Positions 1 through 6,263 of a DNA stretch of 11,103 bases are shown in pieces. The stretch comes from Hyphomicrobiaceae bacterium. Its GTDB lineage: Bacteria > Pseudomonadota > Alphaproteobacteria > Rhizobiales > Hyphomicrobiaceae. The position numbers and the translations under genes were made by a program. The stretch spans positions 1-11,103 of the forward strand of contig JAFMSC010000095.1 of assembly GCA_017353825.1 (NCBI GenBank). The letters run 5' to 3'. How positions within the stretch are numbered: position 1 is the stretch's first letter; every line of letters starts with the position of its first letter. The notes beneath the pieces are model-generated. The model had not been told where the DNA came from and ran no database searches. It saw nothing but the letters and a program-made list of their open reading frames with translations.

Positions 1-161
1 CCGTCGCCCGTCAGCGCCGCCACGTCGCGCGACGTGCCGGCGAGGCCTGCGACGATCAGGAAGTCCTCGTGCCGGCCGATCAGCGCCAGCACGACCTGGC
101 AGCGGTCCAGCACGAACTCGGGACCGACCGCTTCTGCGATTGTCTTCGCTTGCGTTGTCAT
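1..161 (-). CDS. ThDP-dependent decarboxylase, PP-domain (beta) subunit, 5' part only
   Basis: Fifty-three codons are visible from ATG at 161; the gene continues past the left edge. The residues resemble the start of ComE-like (sulfopyruvate decarboxylase beta) and phosphonopyruvate-decarboxylase-type ThDP-binding proteins: a helix, then DFLIVAGLAGTSRD (about 33-46), then ALTGD. In the family this opening strand-loop precedes the diphosphate-binding GDG motif, which would lie outside the window. The protein would pair with the PYR-domain subunit at 327-854 to form one active site; the substrate is probably a 2-oxo acid but cannot be told from this fragment. The ATG overlaps the TGA of the small ORF at 158-325 (ATGA), so translational coupling is likely. 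In the start frame an upstream stop (TGA) leaves no alternative ATG. Family assignment is fairly sure because of the neighbour; the substrate is not known. Confidence 0.7.
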   Translation of the reverse strand, partial: MTTQAKTIAEAVGPEFVLDRCQVVLALIGRHEDFLIVAGLAGTSRDVAALTGD

Positions 162-325
162 TCCGCGCCAGCCGCTATCCCGGAAACCGAGCCCTCGAGG
201 AGCGAGGCTAGCCGGGGCCTCCCTTCACGAGCCGAACCTCCCGAGGTCTCGGATCGGAGCTCGGCTCGCCTTCGGCTGGCATCGCTCCGTCCGGGACGAT
301 GGGTGGGATTCATATCGCGTTCCAT
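158..325 (-). CDS. 55-codon hypothetical ORF spanning a palindromic repeat
   Basis: This ORF fills the gap between the two decarboxylase subunit genes exactly. Its ATG (325) lies one base after the TGA of the alpha gene (327-329), with a second in-frame ATG at 313, and its own TGA overlaps the ATG of the beta gene. The product would be 55 residues, rich in Arg, Ser, Glu and Gly, with a low-complexity centre (SDASRRRAELRSETSGG) encoded by the palindrome at 199-288. I recognise no domain. It could be a real small peptide, a translated insertion that keeps ribosomes running between the subunit genes, or simply an open frame with no product. Phasing at both ends favours a role in translational coupling; the composition argues against a folded protein. 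Confidence 0.3.
   Translation of the reverse strand: MERDMNPTHRPGRSDASRRRAELRSETSGGSAREGRPRLASLLEGSVSGIAAGAE
199..288. repeat. 90-bp nested palindromic element
   Basis: The outer arms 199-214 and 273-288 are inverted copies matching at 14 of 16 positions. Inside them, 228-235 (CGAGCCGA) and 261-268 (TCGGCTCG) match 8 of 8. The core 236-252 can form either ACCTC/GAGGT or CCGAG/CTCGG hairpins. Such a compact nested palindrome between co-transcribed genes resembles the dispersed palindromic units (REP- or RPE-like) of alphaproteobacterial genomes. Only one copy is in this window, so repeat-family membership is inference. It is open in the frame used by the 158-325 ORF, like palindromic elements known to insert in frame in Rickettsia genes. 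Confidence 0.6.
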
Positions 326-326
326 C

Positions 327-854
327 TCAGAACTTCTTGGCGCCGATCAGTCGCTGGGTGAACAGCACGGCCACCGCGTTACCCGCCTGAAAGGCCGTGG
401 TGAGCGCGGCGCCCACCACGCCCGCCACGTCGTGTGGCGCCTCGGCGCGCAGGCAGATCACGCCCATGGCCTCCAGCACCTTCTGGGTGGCCTGCCCCAT
501 GGGGTACTGCCACGGATTTCCTTCGCCGAAATCGCCGCGCATGCTAACCAGCGCCAGGAACGGGAAGCGTCCGCCGCTCACCAGCGACAACATGTTGATG
601 CAGTTGCCCACGCCGCTGCTCTGCATCAACAGCACGCCGCGCGCCCCGCCGAGGTCGGCGCCGGAAATGAGCGCCACGCCCTCCTCCTCGGTGGTCAGCG
701 CCACCGCGTGCACCCCCGGATCGGCCAGCGCCCGCTCGATCAAGATCTTGTGCCCCGCGTCGGGCACGTAGGCGAACTGGGTGACATCGTGCCGGCGCAG
801 GAGGTCGTAGACCTGGTCCTGCCAGCGACCGGCGGCAGGTTCGGATTGGCTCAT
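327..854 (-). CDS. ThDP-dependent decarboxylase, PYR-domain (alpha) subunit
   Basis: The product is 175 residues, the usual size of ComD-like PYR-domain subunits. It matches the N-terminal domain of small split ThDP enzymes such as sulfopyruvate decarboxylase alpha and phosphonopyruvate decarboxylase: AYVPDAGHK (28-36), the acidic TTEEEGVAL (54-62) holding the Glu that activates the thiamine aminopyrimidine in this fold, and LLMQSSGVGN (75-84). It should form a heteromer with the beta subunit encoded at 1-161 and decarboxylate a 2-oxo acid in the cytoplasm. I chose ATG 854 because homology begins there; the frame stays open upstream to about 1229, but residues just before the ATG (HRPLRLRQPRLR) look non-coding. 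No good Shine-Dalgarno sequence precedes it, although a sigma70-like promoter sits at 886-914. Alternative substrates such as phosphonopyruvate or another 2-oxo acid are equally possible. Confidence 0.8.
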   Translation of the reverse strand: MSQSEPAAGRWQDQVYDLLRRHDVTQFAYVPDAGHKILIERALADPGVHAVALTTEEEGVALISGADLGGARGVLLMQSSGVGNCINMLSLVSGGRFPFLALVSMRGDFGEGNPWQYPMGQATQKVLEAMGVICLRAEAPHDVAGVVGAALTTAFQAGNAVAVLFTQRLIGAKKF

Positions 855-1443
855 CGTGTTTTCGCATCGCAAGCGTGGTTGACGCAGTCTAAGCGGTCTG
901 TGCCAAGCTGCCAGCGAAATGATCACCTGTCCATGCTCCAGCGGTACCCAGTGCTCCATCCGGTCGATCGGGGGCACGTCGGGCGTGGACCTGCCGCCGT
1001 CCCGCATCATCATGCCGATCCTAGGATTGACGAGGCGCTCGCCGCCGTCGTTCCTCGGCGCACCGGCATCGTGCGGACGCAGGTCAAGAACATATTCGCA
1101 GTCGAAGCCCGGCTGCAGCACGTTGTGGTTGGCAAGGACCTCCCGACGCCTCCAGCGCGAGATACAAACGTTCCCCGACGCTCGTCCCACCTCGCAAGGG
1201 TCGCTTCGCTTCCCATCACCGTCCTCCAAGCTCGTTTGCCAGAGCTCCGAGGTTAGCGAAGCGGGCCCACGTGTAATCTACGTCCCCCATCCGCACCTGG
1301 TAGGCGTCGGAGGTCAACGCGTTCACCCGCCACCGCTGGTACGCCTCCTTGCGGAATGCGCGCACGCTCTCGTCTCCGCTCGGTGCAGGTTTCGAAGGTG
1401 GCCTGGTAGGCGCACCCATGATGGGCTGCGCGAACCGCCTCAA
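855..1443 (-). pseudogene. unassigned stretch with frame-switched coding-like sequence
   Basis: No intact recognisable gene occupies these 589 bases. Two pieces look coding on the minus strand. Frame one runs from about 1443 (TTG) or 1420 (ATG) to the TGA at 1216-1218, giving about 67-75 residues with an ordinary C-terminal half (for example VRMGDVDYTWARFANLGAL). Its TGA overlaps an ATG (1216-1214). Frame two, from about 1135 to 875, has strongly G/C-biased third positions and an ordinary protein-like sequence (LQPGFDCEYVLDLRPHDAG, then MEHWVPLEHGQVIISLAAW). It has no stop before the alpha subunit start at 854 and is therefore open into that gene. I cannot name either piece. The simplest reading is a decayed or frameshifted gene between the CoxL-like and decarboxylase genes; a sequencing error or two short overlapping genes are alternatives. 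Confidence 0.35.
886..914 (-). promoter_or_regulatory. candidate sigma70-type promoter for the decarboxylase genes
   Basis: On the minus strand CTGGCA (914-909; 4 of 6 to TTGACA) is followed after exactly 17 bases by TAGACT (891-886; 4 of 6 to TATAAT). Transcription would begin near 879 and leave a leader of about 25 bases before ATG 854. Sequence match only. Confidence 0.3.
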
Positions 1444-1503
1444 GTACGCGCCCTAGGCGTTGCCATCAGACGTTAAAGCAAGCGGATTGCCACCTTAGCT
1501 GTC

Positions 1504-3888
1504 TCAGAAGCCGCCGGCTTGCCCGACCGTGGTCGCAACACTGATCGCACGCCAGACCTTTTGCGGGGTGAGCGGCATGTCGAGGTGGGTGACGCCGTAC
1601 TCGGCGAGCGCGTCAAGCACGGCGTTGACGATGGCGGGCGGGGCGCCGCAGCAGCCGGCTTCGCCGGCGCCCTTGACGCCCAGCGGGTTGCGCGTGGTAG
1701 GGGCGCTCTCGTCGTAGGCGACCACGATGGTCGGCACATTGTCGGCGCGCGGCAGGGCGTAGTCCATCAGCGAGCCGGTAAGCGGCTGGGCGGAGCCGGG
1801 GTCGTAGACAACCTCCTCCAAGAGGGCCTGGCCGAGCCCCTGCGCCACGCCACCCATAACCTGGCCGTCCGCCAGCATCGGGTTGATGATGGTGCCGAAG
1901 TCGTCCACGGCCCAGAAGCCCACCACCTTCACCACGCCGGTCTCCGGGTCTACCTCCACCTCGGCGGCGTGGCACCCGTTGGGGACAGTGATGGCCTCGC
2001 GCTCGAACAAGACAGTGGCGTTAAGCGCGCCCGCCGCCATCCCCGCCGGCAGCCGGCTCGCATCCGCGGCGGCGGCCGCCACCTCGGCGAATGCCAGAGA
2101 CTGCCCGGTCTTCAGATCACTGAAGCGGCCGTGGCTGTACACGATGTCCTCGAAGCGCGAGTTCAGGAGATGCGCAGCGATGGTGCGGCCCTTGGCGAGG
2201 ACATCGTCGGCCGCCTTCAGCACGGCGTTACCGCCCACCTCCATGCCGCGCGAACCCCCGTGGCCGCCTCCAGTCTTGGTCAGCGCCGTATCGGCCTGCT
2301 GGTAGGCGATGGCATCAAGGGGCAGGCCCAGCTTGTCCGCGAGGATCTGCGTGAACGCAGTCTCATGCCCCATGCCGGTGGAGTGGCTGCCGACTGCCAC
2401 CGTAACGCGCCCGTTGGCCGCGAACGTCACCTTGGCCTCCTCCTTGGGCGCTCCGCCCGTGCATTCCAGGTACGGCGACACGGCGATGCCACGCCGCATG
2501 CCCCGAGCCCTAGCCTCGGCCGCTCGCTGCGGGAAGCCGGCGAAGTCGGCCAGCTCCAGCGTGCGCTCCAGGAGGCCGGCGAAGTTGCCTGAGTCGATCG
2601 ACAGCCCCATGGGCGTCGTCCACGGCAGGGCGCCACGCGGGATCAGGTTCTTGCGGCGCAGCTCGATGCGGTCGAAGCCCAGCGTGCGCGCCGCGTGCTC
2701 GATGATGCGCTCGACATGGAACGTGGCCTCGGGGCGACCGGCGCCGCGATAAGGATCCGTCTGGCAGGTGTTGGTGTAGGCCGCCCGGGCCGTGTACAGC
2801 AGCGCGGGGAAGGCGTACGGCCCGCCCTGTGTGCGCGCCGTTCCCATTGTAGGCGTAAAGGGCCCAATGGTGCCGCACCAGGCGCCGAGATTGCCGACAC
2901 TCTCCACCTTCAGCGCCAGGAAGGTCCCATCCTTGGCCAGCGCCAGCGAGACCGCGGAGACCTGGTCGCGGCCATGGGCGTCGGCTAGGAAGGCTTCAGA
3001 ACGCGTGCCGATCCACTTTACCGGGCGCCCCAGCTGCCGCGCGGCGTAGAGCACCAGCGCCTGCTCGGGATAGACGCAGTTCTTGGCGCCGAAGCCGCCG
3101 CCCACGTCGGGCGCCACATGGCGCACCTTGGCCGAGGCGATGTTTAGGATCTGCTGGGCGATGATCTCACGGTTGGCGTGGATGTTCTGCGAGGCGTTCC
3201 ACAGCGTGGCGCTGTCACTGGCCTTGTCGTAATCCGCCACCACGCCGCGCGGCTCCATGGGCGCACCGGCGAGCCGGTTGTTGGCGATGTCGAGGGTGAC
3301 GACGTGGTCGGCCTTGGCGAAGGCCGCCTCCACCGCCGCCCGGTTGCCGAGCTCGAAGTCGAGACAGAGGTTGCCGGGCGCTTCGGGCCACAGCTGCGGT
3401 GCATTACGACCGAGCGCCGGCACCTGGTGGGAGACCGCGGGCAGATCGGCATAGTCCACGTCGATCAGCTCCAAGGCTGCCTCGGCCCCAGTCTTCGTTT
3501 CGGCCACCACCAGCACCACGGCCTCGCCCACATGGTGCACGGTATCGACGGCGAGACAGTGCCGCTTGGGCTCGTTAAAGGGCGAGCCATTGCGCTTGGT
3601 CCGTACCGTGCTCTTAGTGGGAATCGGACCGTGTCCCGCCGCCACCCACTCCGGCCCCGTGACGACCAGCAGCACGGCGGGAGCGGCGCGTGCGCGGCTC
3701 ACGTCGATAGCCTCGATGCGCGCATGGGCATGGGGCGAGCGCAGGATCGCGGCGTAAGCCTGGCCCGGAAGGCTCACGTCGTCGATGAAGGTGCCGGCAC
3801 CGGTCATGAAGCGCCTGTCCTCCAGGCGCCGCACCGGCGTGCCCATGAAACCTTTGTCGCGCGTCTTGTCCTGCATCACGTCCTGCAT
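1504..3888 (-). CDS. xanthine dehydrogenase-family molybdopterin-binding subunit (CO dehydrogenase form II-like CoxL)
   Basis: The product is 794 residues, full length for the large subunit of molybdenum hydroxylases. Domain order is intact: N-terminal aldehyde oxidase/xanthine dehydrogenase a/b hammerhead (about 16-150), then molybdopterin-binding domains with DVGGGFGAKN (261-270), PYRGAGRPEA (379-388), STGMGHETAF (503-512), VDDFGTIINP (661-670) and GVKGAGEAG (737-745), whose Glu743 fits the catalytic base. The PYRGAGR loop is form II; the CO-oxidising form I signature AYxCSFR is absent, so CO is an unlikely substrate and a purine, aldehyde or N-heterocycle is more plausible. The segment GGHGGSRGME (541-550) departs from the usual GSRS ending. 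ATG 3888 is supported by GGGGAGGAG at 3902-3910; a 9-base duplication (3868-3876 and 3880-3888) provides a second in-frame ATG four codons on. The iron-sulfur and FAD partner subunits expected for electron transfer are not adjacent. Confidence 0.92.
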   Translation of the reverse strand: MQDVMQDKTRDKGFMGTPVRRLEDRRFMTGAGTFIDDVSLPGQAYAAILRSPHAHARIEAIDVSRARAAPAVLLVVTGPEWVAAGHGPIPTKSTVRTKRNGSPFNEPKRHCLAVDTVHHVGEAVVLVVAETKTGAEAALELIDVDYADLPAVSHQVPALGRNAPQLWPEAPGNLCLDFELGNRAAVEAAFAKADHVVTLDIANNRLAGAPMEPRGVVADYDKASDSATLWNASQNIHANREIIAQQILNIASAKVRHVAPDVGGGFGAKNCVYPEQALVLYAARQLGRPVKWIGTRSEAFLADAHGRDQVSAVSLALAKDGTFLALKVESVGNLGAWCGTIGPFTPTMGTARTQGGPYAFPALLYTARAAYTNTCQTDPYRGAGRPEATFHVERIIEHAARTLGFDRIELRRKNLIPRGALPWTTPMGLSIDSGNFAGLLERTLELADFAGFPQRAAEARARGMRRGIAVSPYLECTGGAPKEEAKVTFAANGRVTVAVGSHSTGMGHETAFTQILADKLGLPLDAIAYQQADTALTKTGGGHGGSRGMEVGGNAVLKAADDVLAKGRTIAAHLLNSRFEDIVYSHGRFSDLKTGQSLAFAEVAAAAADASRLPAGMAAGALNATVLFEREAITVPNGCHAAEVEVDPETGVVKVVGFWAVDDFGTIINPMLADGQVMGGVAQGLGQALLEEVVYDPGSAQPLTGSLMDYALPRADNVPTIVVAYDESAPTTRNPLGVKGAGEAGCCGAPPAIVNAVLDALAEYGVTHLDMPLTPQKVWRAISVATTVGQAGGF

Positions 3889-3901
3889 GCGCTGGCTCTG
3901 C

Positions 3902-3910
3902 TCCTCCCCT
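3902..3910 (-). promoter_or_regulatory. Shine-Dalgarno sequence of the CoxL-like gene
   Basis: Minus-strand GGGGAGGAG lies about 13 bases before ATG 3888 and supports that start over the downstream ATG at 3876. Confidence 0.5.
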
Positions 3911-3940
3911 GAACGCCTGCCGTCGGGCAGGTCCGACAGA

Positions 3941-4549
3941 CTACACCCCCATCCTGAACACGAGCGAGAGGTTGTTGGCGGGCATCTGCTCCACGATGGG
4001 CGCAGGAAACCCGTGTACGGCCGCCAACTCGGTCACCGCTTCGAGATCGCGCACGCCCCACTGCGGATTCTGAGCACGCAGGTCTGCGTCGAATGCCGCG
4101 TTGCTGGGCGCCGTGTGCCGCTCGCCGCACTTGTAGGGCCCGTAGAGATAGAGCAGGCCGCCTGGCGGCAGCACGCGTGCCGCGCCCCGCACGAGACCCA
4201 CCGCGGCGGCCCAGGGCGCGATGTGGATCATGTTGATGCACAGGACGGCGTCCACGGCCTCGACAGGCCAGACCTCTGCGCTGGCATCAAGGGCAATCGC
4301 GCCTCGAATATTGGCGAGGCCGAGCGCGGCGCTCCAAGCATCGATGCTGGCGCGGTGTATAGGCTCGAGGTCGCTCGGCTGGAAAGCGAGCTCGGGGCAG
4401 GTCTGCGCGAAATGCACCAAATGCTCGCCGGTCCCGCTCGCCACTTCCAATACGAGCCCTCGCGGCGGCAGGTGGACCTTCAAGACCTTGAGGATCGGCT
4501 GCCGGTTGCGTGCCGCTGCGGGAGCATAAAGGCGGGCATCGCGGCTCAT
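3941..4549 (-). CDS. DUF938 (UPF0585) class I SAM-dependent methyltransferase-like protein
   Basis: The product is 202 residues, typical of the DUF938 family. It opens with a family-like segment (SRDARLYAPAAARNRQPIL), then has Rossmann motif I VLEVASGTGEH (33-43) for S-adenosylmethionine, the acidic end of the second strand (PSDLEP, 58-63), CINMIHI (104-110) in the motif IV region, and a conserved C-terminal MPANNLSLVF (189-198). The substrate is unknown for the family. It lies 42 bases after the iron-sulfur carrier gene and 52 bases before the CoxL-like gene, all on the minus strand, so co-transcription is plausible. The gap to the CoxL gene holds a 6-bp stem hairpin (3916-3931) without a T-run, which does not look like a strong terminator. 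ATG 4549 is the family start; its Shine-Dalgarno match (GGGTAGG) is weak. Confidence 0.88.
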   Translation of the reverse strand: MSRDARLYAPAAARNRQPILKVLKVHLPPRGLVLEVASGTGEHLVHFAQTCPELAFQPSDLEPIHRASIDAWSAALGLANIRGAIALDASAEVWPVEAVDAVLCINMIHIAPWAAAVGLVRGAARVLPPGGLLYLYGPYKCGERHTAPSNAAFDADLRAQNPQWGVRDLEAVTELAAVHGFPAPIVEQMPANNLSLVFRMGV

Positions 4550-4591
4550 GCGCCTACCCTGCCCAAGCTCGCGTTCGCCCGATCCCGTGCG

Positions 4592-4990
4592 CTATGCCCG
4601 CAGCCCCTCCAGCTTCTCGACCGGGACGGGGGCAAGGTTGACCGACTCGCCGCAGCCGCAGGCGCCGGTCTGGTTGGGGTTGGAGAACACGAACTGGGCC
4701 GAGAGCTTGTCGGTGTGGAAGTCCATCTCGGCACCGAGCAGGTACATGACCGCCATCGGGTCGATGAGGACCTTGGCGCCGTGTTGCTCCACCACCTCGT
4801 CGAGCGGGTCCGCTTTGGTGGCCCACGTCATGGTGTATTCCATGCCCGCGCAGCCACCCTTCTTGATGCCGAGGCGCAAACCCACCGTGTCGGCGCCCTT
4901 GTCTGCCATCAGGGACTTGATGCGCTCGGCCGCTCGCTCGGTGAGCTTCATCACCTGCGGCCGTCGTGGCCTGGCTTGGGGGATGCTCAT
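4592..4990 (-). CDS. A-type iron-sulfur carrier / scaffold (IscA-SufA-HesB family)
   Basis: The product is 132 residues from ATG 4990, or 119 from ATG 4951. The shorter form starts MKLTERAAERIKSLM, which lines up with the start of E. coli IscA and SufA, so residues 1-13 may not be translated. The three cluster-binding cysteines are present: Cys47 in KKGGCAGMEY and Cys111 and Cys113 in GACGCGESV near the C terminus. These proteins carry or deliver [2Fe-2S]/[4Fe-4S] clusters to apo-proteins in the cytoplasm. No other suf or isc gene is adjacent, so this is a stand-alone carrier here. It heads the minus-strand run leading to the methyltransferase and the molybdenum hydroxylase subunit. Upstream, TATATA at 5058-5063 is a possible -10. 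The family call is firm; assignment to IscA, SufA or ErpA type is not made. Confidence 0.92.
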   Translation of the reverse strand: MSIPQARPRRPQVMKLTERAAERIKSLMADKGADTVGLRLGIKKGGCAGMEYTMTWATKADPLDEVVEQHGAKVLIDPMAVMYLLGAEMDFHTDKLSAQFVFSNPNQTGACGCGESVNLAPVPVEKLEGLRA

Positions 4991-5057
4991 GCAGACGTTC
5001 CAAATTCCGTTGTATGGGCCGCCGGCCGCCGCCAGCGTGCCCCTCTCGCATCCGCCA

Positions 5058-5063
5058 TATATA
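5058..5063 (-). promoter_or_regulatory. candidate -10 box for the iron-sulfur carrier gene
   Basis: Minus-strand TATATA stands out in a GC-rich background and lies about 65 bases upstream of ATG 4990. The hexamer 17 bases further upstream (TCGATT) matches TTGACA at only 3 of 6 positions, so this is a weak call. Confidence 0.25.
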
Positions 5064-5200
5064 GGCCCTCAGCGACCCGAAATCGAGCTTAGCGCGCTCG
5101 AGCCGGCTTGGTGCCCCCGGGATTTTGCAAGGGTTTTGCACGGGGGCGCGCCCCCCGCAAGCTGGCGGGCGCCCGCAAAACCGCGGAAGTGCCCACAAAA

Positions 5201-5229
5201 TTGACGCCGGACAATTCCGCCGGTCTATG
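5201..5229 (+). promoter_or_regulatory. candidate sigma70-type promoter for the hydroxyacid dehydrogenase gene
   Basis: TTGACG (5201-5206; 5 of 6 to TTGACA) is followed after 17 bases by TCTATG (5224-5229; 3 of 6 to TATAAT). It lies about 60 bases before ATG 5287 and directly downstream of the palindromes, which would place them as upstream operator or activator sites. Sequence match only. Confidence 0.35.
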
Positions 5230-5276
5230 TCAGCATTCGCGGGACCTTCTCCAGCGCGAGCCGCAAACGCACAACC

Positions 5277-5283
5277 GGAGGTG
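5277..5283 (+). promoter_or_regulatory. Shine-Dalgarno sequence deciding the dehydrogenase start
   Basis: GGAGGTG ends three bases before ATG 5287. It is the strongest ribosome site in the window and excludes the longer upstream ORF as the real gene. Confidence 0.75.
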
Positions 5284-5286
5284 ACC

Positions 5287-6258
5287 ATGGTCAAGCCCGC
5301 GTTGCTGATGACGGGTGAGATGATGCCCCTTATCATGCGGGGCTGCGAAGTCGCCTTCACGGTGCACCGCTACTGGGAGGCCGCCGACCGCGATGCATTT
5401 CTGAAAGAGGTCGGGCCCTCGGTCCAGGCCATTTGCACCGGCAGTATTACAGGGGTGAAAACCACCGACCCTATGATGGGCCTCTGCCCCAACCTTAAGA
5501 TCATCTCCAACTTCGGCGTCGGCTATGACTCGATCGAGGTGCCAGCGGCATCCCGGCGCGGCGTCGTTATCACCAACACGCCCGACGTGCTGACCGAGGA
5601 GGCAGCGGACACCGCGCTGGGCCTAGTGCTCACCACCGTGCGCGAGTTCTACCGGGCCGAGAAGTGGCTCCGCGACGGCCACTGGGCCAAGGAGGGCGAC
5701 TACCGCCTCACCCCGTCGCTGCGCGACCGGTCGGTGGGCATCGTCGGACTCGGCCGCATCGGCAAGGCAATCGCCCGCCGCTTGGAGGCGTTCGGCGTGC
5801 CTATCAGCTATTACGGGCGCAACCGGCAGGCGAGCGTGGGCTACCCCTACTATGCCGACCTGGTGTCACTGGCACGCGGTGTGGACACGCTGATCGTGGT
5901 CACGCCTGGCGGACCCGAGACGCAGAACCTTATCAACGCGGCCGTGCTCAACGCGCTGGGCCCGCGCGGCATCCTGATCAACATCTCTCGCGGCTCGGTG
6001 GTGGACGAGGCGGCGCTGATCGCAGCGCTCAAGGCCAGGACGATACTGGCGGCTGGGCTCGACGTGTTCCAGAACGAACCCAGGCTTAACCCGGCGTTCC
6101 TGGAGCTGGACAACGCCACCCTGTTCCCGCATCTGGGGTCGGCATCCCAGTTTACCCGCGAGGCCATGGGCCAACTGGTGGTGGACAACCTGATGGCGTT
6201 TATCGCGGGCAAGCCGCCCAAGACACCGGTGCCGGAGACGCCGTTCAAGGGGTGGTAG
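5287..6258 (+). CDS. D-isomer-specific 2-hydroxyacid dehydrogenase (glyoxylate/hydroxypyruvate reductase-like)
   Basis: The product is 323 residues, full family length. Substrate-domain features include NFGVGYDSI (75-83) and ITNTPDVLTEEAADTALGL (95-113). The Rossmann motif is VGLGRIGKAI (153-162). The catalytic triad is visible as Arg235 (NISRGSVVDE), Glu264 (DVFQNEPR) and His282 (FPHLGSAS). After the second Rossmann strand the sequence is YYGRNRQ (176-181), with basic residues where NAD-specific members carry an acidic one, so NADPH is the likely cofactor. It reversibly reduces a 2-oxo acid to the D-hydroxy acid in the cytoplasm; glyoxylate or hydroxypyruvate is a good guess. Its TAG is followed within six bases by the ATG of the PLP enzyme (or overlapped by a GTG at 6252), so the two are surely co-transcribed. 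The substrate cannot be fixed; (S)-sulfolactate dehydrogenase SlcC belongs to the same superfamily. Confidence 0.93.
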   Translation: MVKPALLMTGEMMPLIMRGCEVAFTVHRYWEAADRDAFLKEVGPSVQAICTGSITGVKTTDPMMGLCPNLKIISNFGVGYDSIEVPAASRRGVVITNTPDVLTEEAADTALGLVLTTVREFYRAEKWLRDGHWAKEGDYRLTPSLRDRSVGIVGLGRIGKAIARRLEAFGVPISYYGRNRQASVGYPYYADLVSLARGVDTLIVVTPGGPETQNLINAAVLNALGPRGILINISRGSVVDEAALIAALKARTILAAGLDVFQNEPRLNPAFLELDNATLFPHLGSASQFTREAMGQLVVDNLMAFIAGKPPKTPVPETPFKGW

Positions 6259-6263
6259 AGGCG

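Larger units (their letters stand above)
4991..5286. other. divergent intergenic region rich in palindromes
   Basis: These 296 bases separate the carrier gene (minus) from the hydroxyacid dehydrogenase gene (plus). They hold a perfect 14-bp palindrome GGGGGCGCGCCCCC (5142-5155, also able to form a CGGGGG/CCCCCG hairpin at 5141-5157), a perfect 12-bp palindrome GCGGGCGCCCGC (5165-5176), and two TTTTGCA copies starting 11 bases apart (5123 and 5134), with an inverted GCAAAA at 5175-5180. A TTGACG box (5201) and a TATATA box on the minus strand (5058-5063) suggest divergent promoters flanking these elements. The plus-strand ORF open through the region from 5125 has no start signal as good as ATG 5287, so I treat the region as non-coding. 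Confidence 0.6.

Noticed and set aside
69..1256. 395-codon open frame on the plus strand
   Set aside because: It is antisense to the decarboxylase alpha gene, His/Arg-rich and without any recognisable motif; typical of antisense frames in GC-rich coding DNA.
1504..3888. True aerobic CO dehydrogenase (form I CoxL)
   Set aside because: The active-site loop reads PYRGAGR instead of AYxCSFR, and the CoxM/CoxS genes are absent.
3916..3931. Hairpin CCTGCC-GTCG-GGCAGG as a terminator after DUF938
   Set aside because: The stem is only 6 bp and no T-run follows on the minus strand, so it is unlikely to end transcription.
3785..5092. 435-codon open frame on the plus strand
   Set aside because: It lies antisense across the CoxL start, DUF938 and iron-sulfur carrier genes, which have clear family motifs; its own sequence shows none.
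5125..5286. N-terminal extension of the 2-hydroxyacid dehydrogenase
   Set aside because: GGAGGTG before ATG 5287 and the family N terminus (MVKPALLMTG) fix the start; the upstream part overlaps palindromes and a promoter-like box.
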